DNA of 64,000 nucleotides, from the NCBI GenBank assembly GCA_964235705.1, contig CAXSDP010000010.1, positions 1-64,000 of the forward strand, in the 5' to 3' direction. The notes under the pieces are model-generated. The model had not been told where the DNA came from, did no database searches, and saw only the letters and a list, made by a program, of their open reading frames with translations. The number at the start of each line of letters is the position of its first letter. The stretch's first letter is position 1. This document shows, in pieces, positions 1-7,964 of this stretch. This DNA is from RH-AL1 sp964235705. Its GTDB lineage: Bacteria > Pseudomonadota > Alphaproteobacteria > Rhizobiales > Beijerinckiaceae. Position numbers and translations under genes: made by a program.

Positions 1-883
1 CCCGACCTGCGTCGGCATCGGCCCGACCAAGACGCTGGCCAAGCTCGCCAACCACATCGCGAAGGCGCACCCGGAGCTTGGCGGCGTCTGCGACCTGACC
101 GATTGGGTCGAACGCGACCGCTGGCTGGCCCGTACCTCACTGGATGAGATCTGGGGCGTCGGCCCGGCCTCGCGGGCCCGGTTGCGGGCGATCGGTTGTT
201 CGACGGTGGCCGACGTGCGCGACCTTGCCCCACGCCACGTCCGCCAGGGCATGACGGTGGTGGGCGAGCGCATCGTTCACGAGCTGCGCGGCGAGTGTTG
301 CCTCGACCTTGAGACGGTCGCCCCGACGCGGAAGGGCTGCGCGGTGACCCGCTGCTTCAGCGGCCGGGTGGAGGAGCGGGCAACGCTGGAGCAGGCGGTC
401 GCCACCCATGCCACTCGCCTCGGCGAGAAGTTGCGACGCCACGCCCTCGCCACCGACCATGTGACGGTGTTCTACCACACCAGCGAGCATGACCGGAGCA
501 GCCCGCAACGATCCGTGTCCACGGTGGTGCGGCTACCCGAGGCAACGAACGATTCGATGGTGCTGGTCAAGGCGGCGACCTGGGGCGCCCGGCGGGTGTG
601 GCGTGACGGCTATCGCTACAGCAAGGCGGGGGTGATCACCGTCGATCTGGTCCGGCTCGCCGTGAGTCAGCGCGCGATGCCGAGCCTGGGCCAGTTCGAC
701 CGCGAGCGTGGGGCGGCGTTGATGGCGGCGATGGACGCCTGCAACGCGCGGTTCGGGCGCGGTACAGTGGTGCCTGGGGTAACCGGCTTCGCGCCGCGCC
801 GGGATTGGGCGACGAAGTTCGAGATGCGCTCGCCACGCTATACCACGCGACTCACCGAGCTGCCGGTCGTGGAGGCATGTTAG
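1..883 (+). CDS. umuC: UmuC-like Y-family DNA polymerase, C-terminal part (cut by window start)
   Basis: The gene is open from base 2 in this frame to the TAG at 881-883; its start lies outside the window. Visible parts are the end of the palm (GIGPTKTLAKLANHIAK), the helix-hairpin-helix region (IWGVGPASRARL), the little-finger domain, and a C-terminal tail with the SPRYTTRLTELPVV signature typical of the UmuC DUF4113 region. Family knowledge: such proteins are the catalytic subunit of error-prone translesion polymerase V, working with UmuD' and RecA. No umuD or LexA box can be checked here. Stand-alone umuC copies are frequent on plasmids and islands, which fits the accessory DNA that follows. 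Confidence 0.93.
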   Translation, partial: PTCVGIGPTKTLAKLANHIAKAHPELGGVCDLTDWVERDRWLARTSLDEIWGVGPASRARLRAIGCSTVADVRDLAPRHVRQGMTVVGERIVHELRGECCLDLETVAPTRKGCAVTRCFSGRVEERATLEQAVATHATRLGEKLRRHALATDHVTVFYHTSEHDRSSPQRSVSTVVRLPEATNDSMVLVKAATWGARRVWRDGYRYSKAGVITVDLVRLAVSQRAMPSLGQFDRERGAALMAAMDACNARFGRGTVVPGVTGFAPRRDWATKFEMRSPRYTTRLTELPVVEAC

Positions 884-1142
884 GCGCGCTGTCGCCGCAT
901 GTCGCTCCAACTGGATGCTTTGGCGGCAGCGCTTGCCGTTAGCTATCGGTGAATTTTAATGAAATACGTATAGATCGGCGCAGGAATTCCACGCTGATCT
1001 ACGTAGTAAAAGGATTGGTAGCGCAATGCACTGGCAGTCAGAACGCCATGCTCTTGTACAGTAAATGCGTTTTACGCTCTACTGTCGCAGGATGGCACCT
1101 AGGATTTCGATTCGCGCGATAGTGTCGCGTGATAAACCTACT
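884..1142. other. Intergenic region, no gene recognised
   Basis: This stretch separates the umuC-like gene from the convergent hypothetical gene on the minus strand. It is AT-richer than the flanks. I see no RNA gene and no clear terminator stem with a T run. A short plus-strand reading frame starting at 1065 only mirrors the end of the minus-strand gene. Confidence 0.5.
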
Positions 1143-2099
1143 TCAAGCTGCCTTCAGAATACCGACCGCACACTGATCCACTGGCGGGCCATTGACGTGG
1201 AAGGCATCCTTGCCGGCGCTCATCCTTCCAACGACGTTCCTGACCGCTTCGAGGGTGCTACGCTTCATGACAATGCCGAAGTCCCAATTGTGAGTATTTC
1301 TTTGTAGAAAATGTGGCGTAAAAAGCGGTGCTGTCAAATCATGAGCAAAATATGTGAGCCACTTATACGAGACCATGCCAGAGTGGATGTAGTTGCAGGA
1401 CCAATTGTATATAAGCCTGACTAGGTGCAATTCGACTGCCATATGAATTTCTGCTGCGTGAAGCTCAAGCGCTCGGAATATATCTCCCATCTTAGCGTCG
1501 GAAGTCTTACCGGTTCTCTCGTTACGGATGCCGAAGGTGCCGAGTGCGCTCTTGAGGCGCATCTCTATAGCGAGACGGATCGTATTCGCTCCCATGTGGG
1601 CGTCGTTCACGCGTTGCCCGTCGGCGATCTTGACGCTCTGTTGATAGAGAACAAAGAACGGGACGAAAGCGGCGGCGGAGTAGCCATAATCGTTTCGCCC
1701 GCCACCGATCCACCGGTTATGCTGCTGAAGCAGGTGTTGCGCGTCGCCAATCATGTGGCTAACCGGGTTCTGAGAGGGTTCGCCCAGGTCATCCGTAAAC
1801 GAACACGCCCGTGGCACGTATCTCATGAAGAGGGCGGCGTTAGAGTCGTAGAAGTCCACCTTGCGCTGCTTCGCTAACCAGTCCTCCACCGAGGTGAAGA
1901 ACACCGAGCGCGCCAAGTCCTGATCGCTCGCGGCAGAAGCTATCTCGTGACCAATCTCATCGGCGTACAGGCGCGCAAACACGACGGAGCCGTAGCATTT
2001 CAGGCGACGAGCGACTCTTCTCGGTGACCTGTAGAATTGAGGCGCGGCCTTCGGGTCATACTGAATGGACTTAAACCTACGAAGCAGCTTCCTGTCCAT
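1143..2099 (-). CDS. Hypothetical protein, 318 aa, possibly HEPN-like helical domain
   Basis: I do not recognise the family. The N-terminus is basic (MDRKLLRRFKS). The C-terminal half is predicted mostly helical, with a segment around residues 170-245 containing IRLAIEMRLKSALG and later NWSCNYIHSG. That pattern loosely recalls HEPN/AbiV-like helical proteins (an acidic-arginine helix followed by N..H), but a clear Rx4-6H catalytic motif is not visible, so nuclease activity is not claimed. There is no signal peptide. It lies 17 nt downstream of the HExxH gene on the same strand, so the two may be cotranscribed. GC is lower than in the chromosome-like part of the window, suggesting horizontal origin. 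Confidence 0.6.
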   Translation of the reverse strand: MDRKLLRRFKSIQYDPKAAPQFYRSPRRVARRLKCYGSVVFARLYADEIGHEIASAASDQDLARSVFFTSVEDWLAKQRKVDFYDSNAALFMRYVPRACSFTDDLGEPSQNPVSHMIGDAQHLLQQHNRWIGGGRNDYGYSAAAFVPFFVLYQQSVKIADGQRVNDAHMGANTIRLAIEMRLKSALGTFGIRNERTGKTSDAKMGDIFRALELHAAEIHMAVELHLVRLIYNWSCNYIHSGMVSYKWLTYFAHDLTAPLFTPHFLQRNTHNWDFGIVMKRSTLEAVRNVVGRMSAGKDAFHVNGPPVDQCAVGILKAA

Positions 2100-2116
2100 G
2101 TGTTACCTGTCGTCCA

Positions 2117-2866
2117 TTAAGGCATTTGGGTCAGAAAATAGTTTACCATTCGAGTGATACCTTCAAAGACGCTGCCACGTGCGGCGACTAGCGTACCTCC
2201 TTGTAGAGGAGCAAGTCGCGCCTGGATAGCAGATCCAACAGATGTGCCCAGAGCTTGATTGACGCCAACTGGCATCTGTAACGCTTGTGTACGCACAAGG
2301 TAAGCAATCTGTGCGCCATGCGCTTCCTGTTCTGCAGGATTTTGGTAATAAACTAAAAATTCTTGCGCTGCAGCATTTCGCGCGACTCGAACAATTGCAG
2401 GCGCTATCTGCCTTGAGTGCACTAATTCATGAAGAAGAACAGATTGTAAATACTTTAAATATTGTGCCTCCATAAAAGGATTTATTTTAAAGTACACGGC
2501 TAACTGGACCGAGTCCGGCACTGAACAAATGAAAGAGGCATTGCCGGGTGTGTAGCCACCCGTAATGGAACTCTCAGGTGGCGTGCCATTGTTCCAAGCC
2601 CAAATCGCTTTTCCAGGATTGATGCCAGGGAAACTAGCTGAAGGCTGGACATCTAATCCAGAAGATAAATGAACGCTTGATGCCTCGCACCACTGGATGT
2701 CGGCAGCCGTGATCGTTTGAGGCAAGATATTGCGCTTTTCTGCTATTGGTTGGTAACCCTTAGCACAATGAACCAGACTTGAAAACATGCACCCGGCATG
2801 GTTTATTTCCAGGCTGAATTTATGACCAAGATGCAGCCTTTGAAAGGCCAGCTCTCCGGACATCAA
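2117..2866 (-). CDS. Hypothetical protein with HExxH (gluzincin-like) motif
   Basis: This 249-aa protein carries HELVH at residues 146-150, followed about 30 residues later by NPAEQEAHGAQ, where Glu179 or Glu181 could be the third zinc ligand. The HExxH plus downstream NPxExEA layout is that of many minimal gluzincin metallopeptidase domains. No signal peptide or membrane segment is seen, and substrate and role are unknown. The gene precedes the hypothetical gene at 1143-2099 by 17 nt, suggesting a two-gene transcript. GC is low compared with the core genes. The start is uncertain: adjacent Met codons exist at the N-terminus, and Met27 would give a shorter form. Confidence 0.6.
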   Translation of the reverse strand: MMSGELAFQRLHLGHKFSLEINHAGCMFSSLVHCAKGYQPIAEKRNILPQTITAADIQWCEASSVHLSSGLDVQPSASFPGINPGKAIWAWNNGTPPESSITGGYTPGNASFICSVPDSVQLAVYFKINPFMEAQYLKYLQSVLLHELVHSRQIAPAIVRVARNAAAQEFLVYYQNPAEQEAHGAQIAYLVRTQALQMPVGVNQALGTSVGSAIQARLAPLQGGTLVAARGSVFEGITRMVNYFLTQMP

Positions 2867-2944
2867 AAGCGGCGACCCGCATTACGCGGGCGGCGTTGCC
2901 CATCACGTCGGCAAGACATTTCTCGTCTTTAGGTCATGTCGGCA

Positions 2945-3217
2945 TTAGCGATTCCTAGCGTCTCTTCGCGCGCGCACTAAGCTTCTATCAAGCATTGGCG
3001 GATCAACTACGCCCGAGTATTTCCCGGCGTGTATCTCAACTGCTTTCACGAACGCCTCAACAAATGCCTCAATATTTGCTCATGTGTTATCGGCAAGCTA
3101 AAGCGGCCAGTCATAGAGGACAGCGCTGACACGGTCAGAATTCTCTAGCAGGCACTTGGCGTCGATCTCGTAGTACGGGGCGCTTCCAGTGCTATCGAGG
3201 CCATCCTCGTTTACTTC
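2945..3217 (-). pseudogene. Decayed coding remnant with two in-frame stops
   Basis: Read on the minus strand from 3217 to 2945, one continuous frame gives protein-like sequence: an N-terminal piece with APYYEIDAKCLLENSDRV and LYDWPL, then TAG, LADNT, TGA, then EAFVKAVEIHAGKYSG and DPPMLDRSLVRARR before a normal TAA at 2945-2947. The frame stays constant and only point stops interrupt it, so I read it as a small gene killed by nonsense mutations. No start codon is visible because an in-frame TGA lies just upstream (3218-3220). The family was not identified with certainty. Confidence 0.4.
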
Positions 3218-3352
3218 TCACTAATGATTTGCAAAAATTGCCAACGTCCGTTCCCTCCTGCTTTCTCTAAAGCATGCCAGAAGAGGAAGGGGGGCGAGGG
3301 TGGGGTCAAGGACAATAAATATAAAATGTAAGACACTATGTCAGCACGATGA

Positions 3353-3601
3353 GATCTAATCATAAAGATTATAGCGTTGGCTGCCGCGCTCGCTTTTACT
3401 CTCTTGGTTGCCCAAGCGTACGGCTACGACCACTACCCTTACTCCTGTTTAGCAAGGATAGTATCGTTCAAATGCCCTATCACACGACTCGGCTTATCAT
3501 GGGCAAGATGGGTGACAGTCGAGACGGCACGCATCCAATCTATCAGACAAGTAATGCTCGAAATTTATCAAGGCAGGCTGCGACAGACAGCGCTACGGTG
3601 A
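3353..3601 (+). pseudogene. Possible frameshifted DUF3551-like small secreted protein
   Basis: The frame from about 3353 reads like a signal peptide (IIKIIALAAALAFTLLVAQA, then YGYDHYPYSC) but has no ATG, only ATC/ATA/TTG codons. Around 3440 the more protein-like continuation switches to another frame (KDSIVQMPYHT, then SRDGTHP). An A-rich signal peptide followed by YPYC-like and S-R-D/A-G motifs is typical of the rhizobial DUF3551 family, so this may be a relic with a frameshift and a lost start. The resemblance is weak and the call tentative. Confidence 0.3.
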
Positions 3602-4018
3602 GCAAACACTCGCGAAAAGTTTGATGTAAAAGATTGGTATAGGGGCAGGTTTTGACTTATGAGTATTCACCATTGTGACTTTACCTGTCGCCATTTTTTC
3701 GCTGAACCACCTGTCAGCTAGGCTGACATATTTGCTATTGATACAGTCGAACTCTACCTCTTCAGTTTCAGATAGCCCAAACATCTGAGCGCTTGTACTC
3801 TCCTTATAACTGTTGAGTACACGAACTCTCGCCTTGCCAAACGGCGCGGTCAACTTAGGCCCAGAATCGACGTACATATCTTCGCCTATTGAGCGCCATT
3901 CTGGATAATCGCTTTCCTTCTCAGTAGCTGAGGCGAAGCCGCTGTAAGCTTGAAATAGAAGAGCAGCTGCTGCGATCTTTGCTACGTTCGGCATTCTATT
4001 TCCGATGCTCCAACTCAA
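3593..4018 (-). CDS. Small exported protein, surface-adhesin E-like
   Basis: This 141-aa protein has an N-terminal signal peptide (basic start, then AKIAAAALLFQAYSGFASA). The mature part has the layout of adhesin E-like domains: WRSIGEDMYVDSG, a strand with KARVRVLNSYKE, a central EEVEFDCINSKY with a conserved Cys, and a C-terminal SVCSP Cys likely to form a disulfide with it. It should act in the periplasm or envelope; the function in this organism is unknown. Start is at 4018 or at internal Met9 (3994), which begins directly at the signal peptide. GC is lower than in core genes, in line with the island context. Confidence 0.6.
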   Translation of the reverse strand: MSWSIGNRMPNVAKIAAAALLFQAYSGFASATEKESDYPEWRSIGEDMYVDSGPKLTAPFGKARVRVLNSYKESTSAQMFGLSETEEVEFDCINSKYVSLADRWFSEKMATGKVTMVNTHKSKPAPIPIFYIKLFASVCSP

Positions 4019-4125
4019 TCGCAGTCCCTATGGGGTCCCAAGCCAATGATACCCACCTAAGGTGTAACACAACATGAAATCGTTGCCTGCTACTACCTTC
4101 GAATAGAGACGGCCACGCACAGCTA

Positions 4126-4671
4126 TCATCCGCCTTGGACGATCCGGTAGACCTGCATTCGGCTGCAACCGATGGCTGATGCAATTGATGTCGGTGTCTC
4201 GCCCACCGCTCGCCGCCGCAGCACCTCAGTGCGGTCGATGCGCTGCTTGCCACCGCGATAAACGCCCTCAGCCTTTGCGCGTTCGATGCCGTCGCGCTGA
4301 CGTTCCTTGATGAAGCGTCGCTCCATGTGCGCGACCATGCCGAGCACAGTGATGACCACGTGGCCCATCTCGCCGCGCGTGCTGACATGTGGGTCGAGGA
4401 CGGTCACGGTGGCGCCGCGCTGCTCGCACTCGTGGATGAGGTTGAGCACGTCACGGGTGTCGCGGCCGAGTCGATCGAGCCGGGTGACGACAAGCTCGTC
4501 ACCCTCGCGGAGGAAGTCGAGCACCGTCGCCAGCTCGGGCCGGCCATCACGGCTGCCCCCCGACACTTTTTCCGACCGGACGATGGTGCAACCTTCAGCC
4601 TTCAGCTTGGCGAGCTGAATGGCCAGATCCTGGTCGATGGTGCTGACGCGGGCGTAGCCGATGCGGGCCAT
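4126..4671 (-). CDS. Serine recombinase, resolvase/invertase family
   Basis: This 181-aa small serine recombinase appears intact. The catalytic Ser10 lies in YARVSTIDQ. The conserved arginine region follows (ELVVTRLDRLGRDTRDV), then the long E helix (GHVVITVLGMVAHMERRFIKERQRDG), a basic linker, and a C-terminal helix-turn-helix (TPTSIASAIGCSRMQVYRIV). Such proteins resolve transposon cointegrates or invert DNA by a 5'-phosphoserine mechanism. No partner transposase is seen nearby, so it may be the remains of a Tn3-like or plasmid element. Directly upstream (4672-4870) would be the place for a res site, but I could not recognise one. Confidence 0.92.
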   Translation of the reverse strand: MARIGYARVSTIDQDLAIQLAKLKAEGCTIVRSEKVSGGSRDGRPELATVLDFLREGDELVVTRLDRLGRDTRDVLNLIHECEQRGATVTVLDPHVSTRGEMGHVVITVLGMVAHMERRFIKERQRDGIERAKAEGVYRGGKQRIDRTEVLRRRAVGETPTSIASAIGCSRMQVYRIVQGG

Positions 4672-4922
4672 GTGTCACCTCAAGGTTTAAGCTTGAAGCT
4701 ACCGTGTCGCAAATAGCCGGCGTCAACCCAGATGTTACGGCTCGCTACCGCTCATATGTGACGCCACGCCAGGGTATACCCTGATGCGCTCAGATATCGG
4801 CTTCAGCTTCGCGCCCATAAGTGGACACTGGCTTTACGCTTAGAAGCACACTTTACCTGAGGAGAAGCTTGATGATTTGGCGGTGATCCAAGTCGGATAT
4901 GCACGAAGCCTTCGTTTAGCTC

Positions 4923-5207
4923 ATGCGCCTGGGAGCGATGCCGAGCATCGTGTGTGGCAGGTTCGCCGACCTGAAGCAATTGTGCGATCTCACCGACGGC
5001 AACCTCAACCAGCACCTCGCCGTGCTGCAGGAGACCAAACTGGTCGCGCTCGCCAAGAGCGCCGACAGGCGCCCGGTGACGACCTGCACCCTCACCGTGC
5101 TCGGACGCCGGCGCTTCCACGCCTACCTCGACGTGCTGGGGGCTGTGGTGGGCGACGCGCGCGAGAAGGCTACGCCCGCCCCGCTCGGCCGGCTGTTGCG
5201 CGCCTGA
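4923..5207 (+). CDS. Winged-helix transcriptional regulator, probably N-terminally truncated
   Basis: The 94-aa product matches the small winged-helix regulators of the HTH_34 type: recognition region LCDLTDGNLNQHLAVLQE, wing RRPVTTCTLTVLGRRRFHAYLDVL, then a dimerisation helix. The family usually begins about 15-20 residues earlier with a helix containing LMRLGAM. Upstream in the same frame is MHEAFV directly followed by TAG at 4917-4919 and then LMRLGAM, which looks like a nonsense mutation in a formerly longer gene. Translation could restart at ATG 4923. No target gene is evident. Confidence 0.5.
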   Translation: MRLGAMPSIVCGRFADLKQLCDLTDGNLNQHLAVLQETKLVALAKSADRRPVTTCTLTVLGRRRFHAYLDVLGAVVGDAREKATPAPLGRLLRA

Positions 5208-5365
5208 AGCCGCTCTTCTTCCCTCCTCCCGTCTTTTCGTTTGCGCTAAATTTTTGTGATGCAAAGTAATTGTGACTCGACCGGTCCGCACGTCGGTTCG
5301 CACGTGGCAATCGTCATAGACGGTAACGGACGCTGGCCGAGCGTATCGTAACCTGACCAAAGGAA

Positions 5366-6154
5366 CTAAACGCCCTTTGTTTTGCTGCTGCCCACAGGTT
5401 TAGGCTTTTGTGGTCTCGTTTGCGATGATGCCTTACCCATCAGAGTTTCACAGCTCAGGATCATTTGTCGCCCGTAGGTTCGGGAGGCCTCCCAGACAGC
5501 AGCTTTACCAACTGCAAAGAGCATGTAAGCAGAGTGTAAAACCACAGCCGCCATGATGATAAAAATCTTTTCATCAATGTGAGCTAGAGAAGCGGAATAA
5601 GAAGGCCGAAAGTGCAATATGCTTATGCAAATACCGAATACAACGGCATTAAAGGTCAGAGCTATCGGCTTAAGCCCTAATAGGTTGCGCCGGAAACCAT
5701 AGGTAACGTTCTCACCGAAGAGGATCGCAAAAGTGCGCGTGTCACGGGTGTGCTCACGGATCCAATTACCCGCGCTCATATAGAAGTCGTTGGCGCGAGC
5801 TGGATCAAGACGCTCATCATCTACGGTTGGAGCTGGCAACTCTAATTGTTCGGCAAGGAAGCGGCGGTAGCGATCCTTGGCTCCTTCAGCAATGTCGGCA
5901 TTTCCGCGATGCCATTGTTCAGGAGTGTCGCGGGAGCCGAGCTTGGCTTCAACTTTGCGGCCGGATCGCCGTGCCACATCAGCGAGGGCAAAGAGCAGTA
6001 CAACGCTCATGGTGCCTGCAATCGCATGTGGCAAGCCTATGTGATCCCAGGGTACAAGGACAAACAGCAGCGCCAGGATTGGCAATGTTGCAATCAGCGC
6101 GGGATACACCCGTGCCTTGCGGTTATATGCGTCAAAAGACTTGAAAATGCTCAT
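5366..6154 (-). CDS. Multi-pass membrane protein coupled to MBL-fold gene
   Basis: This 262-aa protein has two adjacent N-terminal hydrophobic segments (about 17-35 and 45-62), a soluble middle of about 100 residues with KDRYRRFLAEQLELP, and two more membrane segments (about 165-182 and 195-213), ending in a Lys/Pro-rich cytoplasmic tail. I do not recognise the family. Its ATG overlaps the stop of the upstream MBL-fold gene by one base (TAATG on the minus strand), so the two are almost certainly translationally coupled and work together. A soluble sensor or hydrolase coupled to a small membrane protein is a common design for membrane-acting immune effectors, but no function is shown here. Confidence 0.75.
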   Translation of the reverse strand: MSIFKSFDAYNRKARVYPALIATLPILALLFVLVPWDHIGLPHAIAGTMSVVLLFALADVARRSGRKVEAKLGSRDTPEQWHRGNADIAEGAKDRYRRFLAEQLELPAPTVDDERLDPARANDFYMSAGNWIREHTRDTRTFAILFGENVTYGFRRNLLGLKPIALTFNAVVFGICISILHFRPSYSASLAHIDEKIFIIMAAVVLHSAYMLFAVGKAAVWEASRTYGRQMILSCETLMGKASSQTRPQKPKPVGSSKTKGV

Positions 6155-7221
6155 TACTCCTCGACTTGAGTCGAGAACGCCTCTGGTCTTATCGGTGAAC
6201 CTGAGCGGGTTGACCCTTGATGATGGTAAATGTGCTTGCCCTTGGTGATGTAGACCTTGTATCCGCGCCGGGTGAATGCGTTCACAACCTTCTTGCGGGG
6301 GTGGTCCTCATCCAAGCGCGCGGCTGAGCAGTAGGCTGAGCCAACTGAGTCGGCGCCTTCGGGCCGAATCGGACCGAGCCAGCGATTGAGAGATGATGGA
6401 GTGACATTACGTCGGCTGCCATGATGCGGCACTTGAAAGAAACTTGGTGCCAATGGGCCATAAACTGTTTCAGCATAGGCGGCAGCCTCATGCAGCCCCA
6501 CAGGGCCAACGTCGCCTGTTAAAACGAGTTGCCGCCCATCAATTACGGCCATCTGCACCAAACTACTTTCGTTAGAAGCAGTGGTAGGGTCTGGATTTTC
6601 CGAAAGAGTTTCACCTGTCCAACTCTCGGCAATCCAGCGCGCAGCAGCCTTGGCAACCTCAACCACTCTCCCGAAGAAACCGGAACTGTCGGCTGTCGTC
6701 TTACGTTCCGGCGTTTTATTAAAATCAGGCAGCAGGTCGAGGTAGCGTTTCCGAGAAGGAGACAATACAGTAAAGGCACCGATTTGCGTACCCTGAAATG
6801 CCTCACAAACTGGGATGTTTCGACGTTCGGCAATGCTTTCCAGCTCGACGAGGGTAGGATACTTCTCGCGCAAATGGCATACCAACCCATCCACGGTCCA
6901 GTTGCCATGAAAATGTTCGATGATATCATTGGCATATAACCAGGGTCGGTTCATCCACAGAGCCCCTATGTCGAGGGTTTCCATGACTTCAACCAAGCCG
7001 GCAGCATGGTCGCCATCCGCATGGGTCAGAGTTACATTCGCAACTGACTCGGAATTGTATTCCGTTCGGACATGATTAATGAGACCCGGAGCAGTATCGG
7101 CATAACCACCGTCCACAATATGAATTGTGTAGCCATTGCTGTTGTCGCCATAGCGGACGGCAATTGCATCGCCACTACTAGCGTTGGTGCCCACAGGCAG
7201 AAAATCTATTTCGTAAGCCAT
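6154..7221 (-). CDS. Metallo-beta-lactamase-fold hydrolase (ComEC/Rec2-like type)
   Basis: This 355-aa cytoplasmic protein has a complete MBL core: HIVDGG near residue 38, the metal motif THADGDHAAG (66-75), NESSLVQMAV (217-226), LTGDVG with Asp237, and PHHGSRRN (265-272). This is the ComEC/Rec2-like MBL subgroup, whose studied members act on nucleic acids, nucleotides or phosphodiesters. An insertion of about 60 residues (roughly 155-215) separates the two halves. It is first in a two-gene operon with the membrane protein at 5366-6154, with TAATG overlap. No signal peptide is seen. The gene start is at ATG 7221; upstream lies the IS1-like fragment and SLATT gene in the opposite orientation. 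Confidence 0.85.
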   Translation of the reverse strand: MAYEIDFLPVGTNASSGDAIAVRYGDNSNGYTIHIVDGGYADTAPGLINHVRTEYNSESVANVTLTHADGDHAAGLVEVMETLDIGALWMNRPWLYANDIIEHFHGNWTVDGLVCHLREKYPTLVELESIAERRNIPVCEAFQGTQIGAFTVLSPSRKRYLDLLPDFNKTPERKTTADSSGFFGRVVEVAKAAARWIAESWTGETLSENPDPTTASNESSLVQMAVIDGRQLVLTGDVGPVGLHEAAAYAETVYGPLAPSFFQVPHHGSRRNVTPSSLNRWLGPIRPEGADSVGSAYCSAARLDEDHPRKKVVNAFTRRGYKVYITKGKHIYHHQGSTRSGSPIRPEAFSTQVEE

Positions 7222-7390
7222 GGTAGCCCCAAACCATTTATGACCGCATAAGCGGCTCTACCGAGCATCAAGCCTTGTTGGGGACAGTAACGTCTTCGTA
7301 CCCTTTCTGTTCCATAGTTTCGCGTTTAAAGTGTGAAAAGCCACATGGGTGCAATCTGCCTTAAGCTGCGCGATTGGGTAGTGTCTCAGT

Positions 7391-7964
7391 TTGAAATCTG
7401 GCATCGTGTCGTACTTCGTTGGCGCCCGTGACGGCGAGTGCGTCAGCATGTTCATGCAGGATGTTGCCGATCGTCTAGCTCATGAGCGACGGGTACCGCG
7501 CTTACCTTGAGGCGGTCGAAGGTGCCTTCCGTGCCGACGTGGACTACGCCCAGCCCGTGAAGCTCTACGGCAATGAGGCGGATGGCCATACATGGCGCTA
7601 CAGTCCGGCTGAGTGCACAGGAGCAAAGAAGGTGTTGATCAAAGGCGCGCTTGATCCGAAGCACATCAGCACGTTCTACGGTGAGCGGCAGAACCTGACG
7701 ATCCGAATGCACATGCCTCGGTTCACGCGGCTGACGAACGCGTTCTCGAAGAAGGTCGAGAACCACGCCTATGCGGTCGCGCTTCACATGATGTATTACA
7801 ACTTCGTCCGCAATCTTCAGAAGTTGCGGGTGTCGCCGGCTATGGCGGCTGGCGTCTCAGATCGGCACTGGGAAATCGCCGATATCGCGAAGCTTGTCGA
7901 GAAAGCCGAAGGGCTGGTGAAGAAGCGTGGACCTTACAAAAGCAAGCCAAGAGGAGACAGCTAA
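7391..7964 (+). pseudogene. IS1-like family transposase, 3' remnant with frameshift
   Basis: From about 7391 one frame gives VSYFVGARDGE and FMQDVADRLAH. Near 7478 the frame shifts, and 7482-7964 continues as SDGYRAYLEAVEGAF, YSPAECTGAKK, DPKHISTFYGERQNLT, RFTRLTNAFSKKVENHAYAV and PAMAAGVSD. These are the ordered blocks of the second half of the IS1-type transposases abundant in rhizobia and methylobacteria. The DNA-binding N-terminus and first catalytic Asp are missing, and a few bases are lost at the junction, so the copy is inactive. The 3' end runs 38 nt into the SLATT gene start, so the IS end supplied or disrupted the 5' end of that gene. Confidence 0.8.

Noticed and set aside
1065..1307. 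80-aa plus-strand frame
   Set aside because: It is antisense to the end of the 318-aa hypothetical gene and has no independent support.
7258..7455. 65-aa minus-strand frame left of the IS1-like remnant
   Set aside because: It overlaps the recognisable transposase remnant on the other strand and has no ribosome site or family match.
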